DNA of 64,000 nt from Thermohalobaculum sediminis (GTDB lineage: Bacteria > Pseudomonadota > Alphaproteobacteria > Rhodobacterales > Rhodobacteraceae). Position 1 is the first letter of the stretch, and every line of letters begins with the position of its first letter. Location: NCBI RefSeq assembly GCF_023487995.1, contig NZ_JAMFKN010000001.1, forward strand, positions 248,001 through 312,000, given 5' to 3'. The notes under the pieces are model-generated. The model saw only the letters and a list, made by a program, of their open reading frames with translations. It searched no databases and was not told the origin of the DNA. Shown here piece by piece: positions 59,573 through 64,000 of this stretch. A program made the translations under genes and the position numbers.

Positions 59573-60031
59573 ATGACGACAGCCGAATCTCCTGCCCTGA
59601 CGATCCGCCCGCTCGCGCCCAGCGACGAGCCGGAATGGCGCAGGCTCTGGACCGCATATCTCGACTTCTACGAGAGCAAGGTCGGCGAGGACGTCTACCG
59701 CACGACCTTCGCGCGGCTTCTAGGCGATGACCCGCACGACTTCCACGGGCTCGTGGCCGAACGCGACGGGCGTCTGGTCGGACTCACGCATTACCTGTTC
59801 CACCGGCACTGCTGGCGGGTCGAGAACGTGGTCTACCTGCAGGACCTCTACGTCGCGCCCGAAGCGAGGGGGACGGGCGCGGGGCGCGCGCTGATCGAGG
59901 CGGTCTATGCCGCGGCAGATGCCGCGGGCTGCCCCACGGTCTACTGGCTGACGCAGGATTTCAACGAAACCGCGCGGCGCCTCTATGACCGGGTGGCAAA
60001 GAAAACGCCCTTCATCAAGTACCAGAGGTGA
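59573..60031 (+). CDS. GNAT-family N-acetyltransferase
   Basis: A 152-residue GNAT protein with the full fold: LTIRPLAPSDEPEWRRLW at the N terminus, LQDLYVAPEARGTGAGRALIEAVYAAA as acetyl-CoA loop, and WLTQDFNETARRLYDRVAKKTPFIKYQR at the end. The C-terminal NETARRLYDRVA pattern is typical of the GNAT subgroup that acetylates small amines. The stop overlaps the DUF2927 start (GTGA). Substrate unknown; it is divergent from the frameshifted gene. Confidence 0.9.
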   Translation: MTTAESPALTIRPLAPSDEPEWRRLWTAYLDFYESKVGEDVYRTTFARLLGDDPHDFHGLVAERDGRLVGLTHYLFHRHCWRVENVVYLQDLYVAPEARGTGAGRALIEAVYAAADAAGCPTVYWLTQDFNETARRLYDRVAKKTPFIKYQR

Positions 60032-61329
60032 AGCGCGCTGCGGCGCTCCTGTTCCTGCTCGCCGCCTGCACGGGACCGGTGCGCGAGCCCGGCGCCCGGC
60101 CCGAGGCGCCGCCGCTGGGCGCGGCGCTGCCGGCGGGCGGCACGGCGTGGTCGAACGCCGGGCTGGCCGAAGTGTTCGGGGCCCTGACGTTCGAGCTCGA
60201 ATGGGGCGCCTCGCGGGCCGGGCTGGTACGGCTGCCCGAGCCGGTCACGGTCGCGCTGGACGGGCCGGGAGCGGCGGCTTACGCCGGTTTTCTGCGGCAA
60301 TACCTCGGCTATCTGGCCGACGGCACGGGCATCGCGATCGCGCCCGGCGGCGCGGCCAACCTGCATGTGCGGCTGGTCGAGGGGCGGGCCTTCGCACAGG
60401 CGCTGCGGGGGGCGGCCTGCGTGGTCACGCCGGGCGATCGGGGCTGGGCGGCGTTCCGGCGCGACGGGGCGGCGCTGTCCGGAGCGGCGATGGCGGAGGT
60501 CGACACGTTGGAGGCCGCCACGATCTTCATCCCGGCCGACGCGCCGCCGCACCTGATCCGCGCCTGCCTGATCGAGGAGATCGCGCAGGCGCTGGGGCCG
60601 GCCAACGACCTCTCGGGGCTGGGGCCGTCGATCTTCAACGACGATGCCGCGCATCTGTGGCCGACGGCGGTCGATCTGATGATGCTGCGCGTGCTCTACG
60701 CGCACGAGTTGCGGCCGGGGATGGGTCGGGCCGAGGCCGAGGCGGCGGCGCGCGTGGCGCTCGACCGGCTGAACCCGGCGGGCCGCGCGGCGCCCGCCCT
60801 GCCCTTCGTGCCCGACGCCGCGCTGGGCGACTGGCGCACCATGGCGGGCCGGGTGCACGAGCGGGACCTGCCCCCTGCGCGCCGCATCGAGCGGGCGCGG
60901 GCGGCGCTGAGGCTCGCCGAGGCCCGCGCGCCGGGCAGCCCGCAGGCCTCTCGCAGCCGCACGGCGCTGGGGCGGGCACTGATCGCCGCGCACCCGGCCG
61001 AGGCGGCCGAGGCGCTGGCCGGCGCGCGGGCGCTCTGCGCCGCCGTGCATGGCGCGCAGGACATCCGCGTCGCGCGGCTGCGGGTTGACGAGGGTGCGGC
61101 GAGGCTTGCGGCTGGTGACCCGGCCGGCGCGCTCGCGGCGACCGACGCGGCCGAGGGGCCGCTCGCCGCCCATGCGCAGGACGAGCGGCTGGCCGCACTT
61201 TACGCCGTGCGCGCCCGTGCCTATCGTGCGACCGGCGAGCATGCGCGGGCCGAGGCCACGCATCGTCTTGCCGCCGCCTGGGGCGCTTATGCCCTGGGCG
61301 CGGACGAGGGCCCCGCGCCGGGGCCGTGA
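60028..61329 (+). CDS. DUF2927 domain lipoprotein
   Basis: A 433-residue exported protein: signal with lipobox (MKRAAALLFLLAAC, Cys14). A DUF2927 domain (~60-230) includes IEEIAQALGPANDLSGLGPSIFNDD and LMMLRVLYAHELRPGM, followed by an Ala-rich helical C-terminal region with tetratricopeptide-like character. DUF2927 proteins are secreted and uncharacterised; a zincin-like fold is possible but the His pattern is not clear. The start is GTG at 60028, overlapping the GNAT stop. Confidence 0.83.
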   Translation: MKRAAALLFLLAACTGPVREPGARPEAPPLGAALPAGGTAWSNAGLAEVFGALTFELEWGASRAGLVRLPEPVTVALDGPGAAAYAGFLRQYLGYLADGTGIAIAPGGAANLHVRLVEGRAFAQALRGAACVVTPGDRGWAAFRRDGAALSGAAMAEVDTLEAATIFIPADAPPHLIRACLIEEIAQALGPANDLSGLGPSIFNDDAAHLWPTAVDLMMLRVLYAHELRPGMGRAEAEAAARVALDRLNPAGRAAPALPFVPDAALGDWRTMAGRVHERDLPPARRIERARAALRLAEARAPGSPQASRSRTALGRALIAAHPAEAAEALAGARALCAAVHGAQDIRVARLRVDEGAARLAAGDPAGALAATDAAEGPLAAHAQDERLAALYAVRARAYRATGEHARAEATHRLAAAWGAYALGADEGPAPGP

Positions 61330-61351
61330 TGCCCGAGAGACCGAGGACCCG

Positions 61352-61522
61352 ATGCCAGTCGCCGTTGCCTTCTTCGTAATCGCCTTCGCCATCGGCTGGG
61401 CGCGCGCCGTCAACCGCAACGGGACACTGGCGGACAAGCTGCAATGGGGCATCGCCCATGGCATCCCGGCGGGTCTGGTGGGCCTCGTGCTCGCCATCCT
61501 GCTGTCGCGCGCGGGGGTCTGA
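61352..61522 (+). CDS. 56-residue membrane protein upstream of CoxE-like gene
   Basis: Two predicted membrane helices (residues ~3-18 and ~33-52) joined by a polar loop ARAVNRNGTLADKLQWGIAHG. Small proteins of this type sit between DUF2927 and VWA genes in Rhodobacteraceae, but the function is unknown. The ATG follows GAGGAC, it is 22 bases after the DUF2927 gene, and the stop is 6 bases before the VWA gene start, so all are one transcript. Confidence 0.75.
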   Translation: MPVAVAFFVIAFAIGWARAVNRNGTLADKLQWGIAHGIPAGLVGLVLAILLSRAGV

Positions 61523-61528
61523 GGGGCG

Positions 61529-62710
61529 GTGTTCCTCAAGCTGTTCTTCGGTCTCAAGGCGGCGCGCGTGCCGGTGAGCCTGCGCGAGCACCTCATGCTG
61601 GTCGAGGCGGTGCGGGCCGACCTGGTGACCTGGGACGTCGAGGGCTTCTACTATCTCGCCCGCGCGGCGCTGGTGAAGGACGAGCGCCATCTCGACCGCT
61701 TCGACCGGGTGTTCGCCGAGGCGTTCCGGGGCGTCGAGAGCGTTGGCGGCGCCGGGCCCGAGACGATCGACCTGCCCGAGGAATGGCTGCGCCGGCTGGC
61801 CGAGAAGCACCTCACCGACGAGGAAAAGGCGCTGGTCGAGTCGCTGGGCGGCTTCGAGAAGCTGATGGAGACCCTGCGCCAGCGGCTCGAGGAGCAGAAG
61901 GGGCGCCACCAGGGCGGGTCGAAATGGATCGGCACGGCCGGCACCTCGCCCTTCGGCGCCTATGGCTACAACCCCGAGGGCGTGCGCATCGGGCAGGCGG
62001 AAAGCCGCAACCGGCGCGCCGTCAAGGTCTGGGACAGGCGCGAGTTCCGCAACCTCGACGGCGATGTCGAGATCGGCACCCGCACCATCAAGCTGGCGCT
62101 GCGGCGCCTCAGGCGCTGGGCGCGCGAGGGGGCGGCGGAGGAGTTGGACCTCGACGGCACGATCCGCGCGACCGCCGAGGCCGGCTGGCTGGACGTGAAG
62201 CTGCGGCCCGAGCGGCACAACGCGGTCAAGGTGCTGCTGCTGATGGACGTGGGCGGCTCGATGGACGACCACGTCCGGGTGGCGCAGGAGCTGTTCTCGG
62301 CCGCGCGGTCGGAATTCAAGCATCTCGAGTACCGCTACTTCCACAACTGCCTCTACGAGGGCGTCTGGCGCGACAACCGCCGCCGCTGGACCGAGCAGAC
62401 GCCGACCGCCGAACTGCTCAACACCTTCGGCCCCGACTGGAAGCTGGTGATCGTGGGCGATGCCTCGATGAGCCCCTACGAGATCCTCTATCCCGGCGGC
62501 GCGAGCGAGCACTGGAACGCCGAGCCGGGCGAGGTCTGGCTGAGGCGCGCGCTGGCGAAATGGCCCTCGGCCGCCTGGATCAACCCGGTGCCCGAGCGGC
62601 ACTGGGGCTACACCCAGTCGATCGGCATCGTCCGCGGGATCATGGAGGGCCGAATGTTCCCCATGACGCTCGCGGGGCTCGAAGCCGCGACGCGCGAGCT
62701 GAGCCGCTGA
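61529..62710 (+). CDS. VWA-domain CoxE-like protein
   Basis: A 393-residue cytosolic protein of the CoxE/YehP-type VWA family. The N-terminal ~200 residues are helical (LREHLMLVEAVRADLV, FGAYGYNPEGVRIGQAESRN). A VWA domain follows with MIDAS start DVGGSM at 240-245, later YRYFHNCLYEGVW and VIVGDASMSPYEI. Such proteins pair with MoxR ATPases to insert metals or remodel complexes; here the MoxR gene is upstream. The start is GTG at 61529 (GAGGGGC before). Confidence 0.92.
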   Translation: MFLKLFFGLKAARVPVSLREHLMLVEAVRADLVTWDVEGFYYLARAALVKDERHLDRFDRVFAEAFRGVESVGGAGPETIDLPEEWLRRLAEKHLTDEEKALVESLGGFEKLMETLRQRLEEQKGRHQGGSKWIGTAGTSPFGAYGYNPEGVRIGQAESRNRRAVKVWDRREFRNLDGDVEIGTRTIKLALRRLRRWAREGAAEELDLDGTIRATAEAGWLDVKLRPERHNAVKVLLLMDVGGSMDDHVRVAQELFSAARSEFKHLEYRYFHNCLYEGVWRDNRRRWTEQTPTAELLNTFGPDWKLVIVGDASMSPYEILYPGGASEHWNAEPGEVWLRRALAKWPSAAWINPVPERHWGYTQSIGIVRGIMEGRMFPMTLAGLEAATRELSR

Positions 62711-62891
62711 GGGGCGCGAAGCCCGCGCGGCCCCCGAATTGAGGCCGGATCGCGGCAATCGGCACGCCCGGCACGCAAGAAATCCCGAAAATGCCCAGAT
62801 TCAGGGCAATGCGACCCGATTTCCGCCGGATCGCGGGGTTAGCCTCTTCTCAAGGTCGGGGTTCGGACCGTTGGCGTGAAGGGATCATCAG

Positions 62892-63389
62892 ATGTTCGAC
62901 GTTGCTCTACCCGAGTACGACGACGCGGCGTTCTACACCGCCGAGGAGCAGGGCGCGGCGCGGCGCACGGCGCTGCTGACCGAGCGGCTGGCCTCGCGCA
63001 TGGTGATCGACCCGAGGCTCTCGCTCGCGGTGTTCGCGCTGGCGCTGGGCTTCGCGGCGTCGGGGACGGCGCTCCTGATGTCCTTCGCGGCCTTCGCGGC
63101 GCTGGTGCTGGGCGTGGTGATGCGGCCGCGGCCGCAGGAAGCACGCTACGGCGCCTTCAACGCGGTCGAGCTCGGCTTCCTCGTCTGGTGCTGCGACCCG
63201 CGCGGCCCCCTCGCCTCGGCGGCCAGCATCCGCGCGACGGCGGCCTTCGCAGTTTTCGGCCTCGGCACGCTGGCGACGCTGGGCGCCGGGATTGCGGGGC
63301 TTGCTCCGCAGGTGGTGCTTTGCGGTGCGGTCGCCTTCGCGGCACTGATCACCACGCGCCTCGCGCTCGCGGACCTCGTGCGCGGCTGA
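62892..63389 (+). CDS. hypothetical membrane protein
   Basis: Not recognised. 165 residues: an acidic soluble N terminus (FDVALPEYDDAAFYTAEEQG), then about four hydrophobic segments. Conserved-looking residues include ARYGAFNAVELGFLVWCCDPRG. It stands 181 bases after the VWA gene, with an AT-richer upstream region that may hold a promoter, and is followed by a strong terminator. A GAAGGGATC precedes the ATG. Confidence 0.75.
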   Translation: MFDVALPEYDDAAFYTAEEQGAARRTALLTERLASRMVIDPRLSLAVFALALGFAASGTALLMSFAAFAALVLGVVMRPRPQEARYGAFNAVELGFLVWCCDPRGPLASAASIRATAAFAVFGLGTLATLGAGIAGLAPQVVLCGAVAFAALITTRLALADLVRG

Positions 63390-63417
63390 ACGTCGCCGGA
63401 CATCCCTGATCGGCGCG

Positions 63418-63444
63418 GCGCCGGGCGACAGGCCCGGCGCTTTT
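63418..63444 (+). terminator. rho-independent terminator
   Basis: Perfect 9-bp GC stem (63418-63426 with 63432-63440), 5-base loop and TTTT run, 28 bases after the membrane-protein stop. Convergent with the VOC gene whose stop is at 63471. Confidence 0.85.
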
Positions 63445-63470
63445 CGTTCGTCGCAGCGGCATGCCCGGGC

Positions 63471-63971
63471 TCAGCGGCAGGCGATCAGCTCGGCGAGGTC
63501 GAGCCGGGCATTGACCATGGCGAGCTTGCCGTCGGCATCGACCGGCCACTCCTCGCGCGGCCGGTCTCGGTAGAGCTCGACGCCGTTGCCGTCGGGGTCG
63601 CGCAGGTAGACCGCCTCCGAGACCCCATGGTCGGCCGCGCCCTCGATCCGGTGCCCCGCGGCGATGACGCGCCGCACGGCATCGGCGAGATCGGCGCGCG
63701 TCGGGTAGAGGAAGGCGGTGTGATAGAGCCCGGTATGCCCCGGCGGCGGCGGGGTGCCGCCACGGCTTTCCCACACGTTGAGGCCGAGATGATGGTGATA
63801 CCCGCCCGCCGACAGGAACGCCGCGCCGGACGGGACCACCTGCATCACGTCGAAGCCGAGCACGCCGCAGTAGAAGGCGATGGCGCGGTCGAGATCGGCC
63901 ACCCTGAGATGGACATGGCCGATGCGCGCGGCAGGCGCGACCGGTCGCGGGGCGGGTGTGAGGGGCGTCAT
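63471..63971 (-). CDS. VOC-fold glyoxalase/extradiol dioxygenase-like protein
   Basis: A 166-residue VOC-fold protein with likely metal ligands in IGHVHLRVADL (His), GYHHHLGLNVWES (His) and GNGVELYRD (Glu). The domain order IGHVHLRV...FYCGVLGF...HTAFLYPTRADLADAV...GVSEAVYLRDPDGNGVELY fits one-subunit type I catechol-2,3-dioxygenase-like or glyoxalase-like proteins. No catechol pathway genes are near, so substrate is unknown. Start at 63971; the upstream part lies at the window edge. Confidence 0.88.
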   Translation of the reverse strand: MTPLTPAPRPVAPAARIGHVHLRVADLDRAIAFYCGVLGFDVMQVVPSGAAFLSAGGYHHHLGLNVWESRGGTPPPPGHTGLYHTAFLYPTRADLADAVRRVIAAGHRIEGAADHGVSEAVYLRDPDGNGVELYRDRPREEWPVDADGKLAMVNARLDLAELIACR

Positions 63972-64000
63972 CGCGGCGTCTCCATCCGTTGAGGGCGAGT

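Overview
The window is chromosomal DNA of very high G+C content. The gene set points to an alphaproteobacterium of the Rhodobacteraceae/Paracoccaceae type: fabD next to rpsF-rpsR-rplI, a dnaB-alr-mlaEF-radA-cvpA-purF block, late-cobalt-insertion cobalamin genes with CbtAB, a DksA with a degenerate zinc finger, and a molybdenum formate dehydrogenase with DUF3305/DUF3306 partners. This placement is inferred from gene content and codon use, not from a marker-gene search. There are no rRNA or tRNA genes, CRISPR arrays, insertion sequences or phage genes. Gene starts are often TTG or GTG, and many neighbours overlap as ATGA, GTGA or TGATG, which suggests translational coupling.

Layout. 1-3400: 5' end of fabD, a sodium/solute symporter, and the S6-S18-L9 ribosomal operon with a promoter and a terminator. 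3555-5323: an atypical SDR protein and a secreted esterase. 5472-14175 (reverse strand): a nearly continuous run dnaB, alr, mlaE, mlaF, a small membrane protein, a PqiA-like protein, radA, cvpA, purF. 14332-16029: adenine deaminase. 16135-31506: a cobalamin region. cobA-cobB and cbiD-cobK diverge. A cobalamin riboswitch leads cbtB-cbtA-bluB-cobW-GNAT-cobN-GNAT-cobO. cobC-cbiB and a PduX-like GHMP kinase diverge and together would build and attach the aminopropanol arm.

31520-45165: a formate dehydrogenase locus. The reverse strand carries DUF3305-DUF3306, then TorD chaperone, a small Tat protein, catalytic alpha subunit, FeS beta subunit, cytochrome b gamma subunit, a WD40-cytochrome c fusion and a 40-residue membrane peptide. 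The divergent forward operon encodes a multi-cluster ferredoxin-like protein, a 65-residue protein, an Mrp-type FeS carrier ATPase, a lipoate/biotin-ligase-like protein and a further small protein. That operon is the best candidate in the window for an under-described system, possibly cofactor or FeS delivery to the dehydrogenase.

45177-64000: a sugar-acid catabolic trio (SDR, FAH hydrolase, beta-hydroxyacid dehydrogenase), a CYTH-CHAD protein, a LysR regulator, a Na/Pi cotransporter preceded by a clear three-repeat Pho box, a DUF3047 lipoprotein, glcB-glcG (malate synthase G and partner), an unrecognised 183-residue protein, dksA, a MoxR...CoxE-type AAA/VWA module with interspersed small genes (one apparently frameshifted), a membrane protein and a VOC-fold dioxygenase-like protein.
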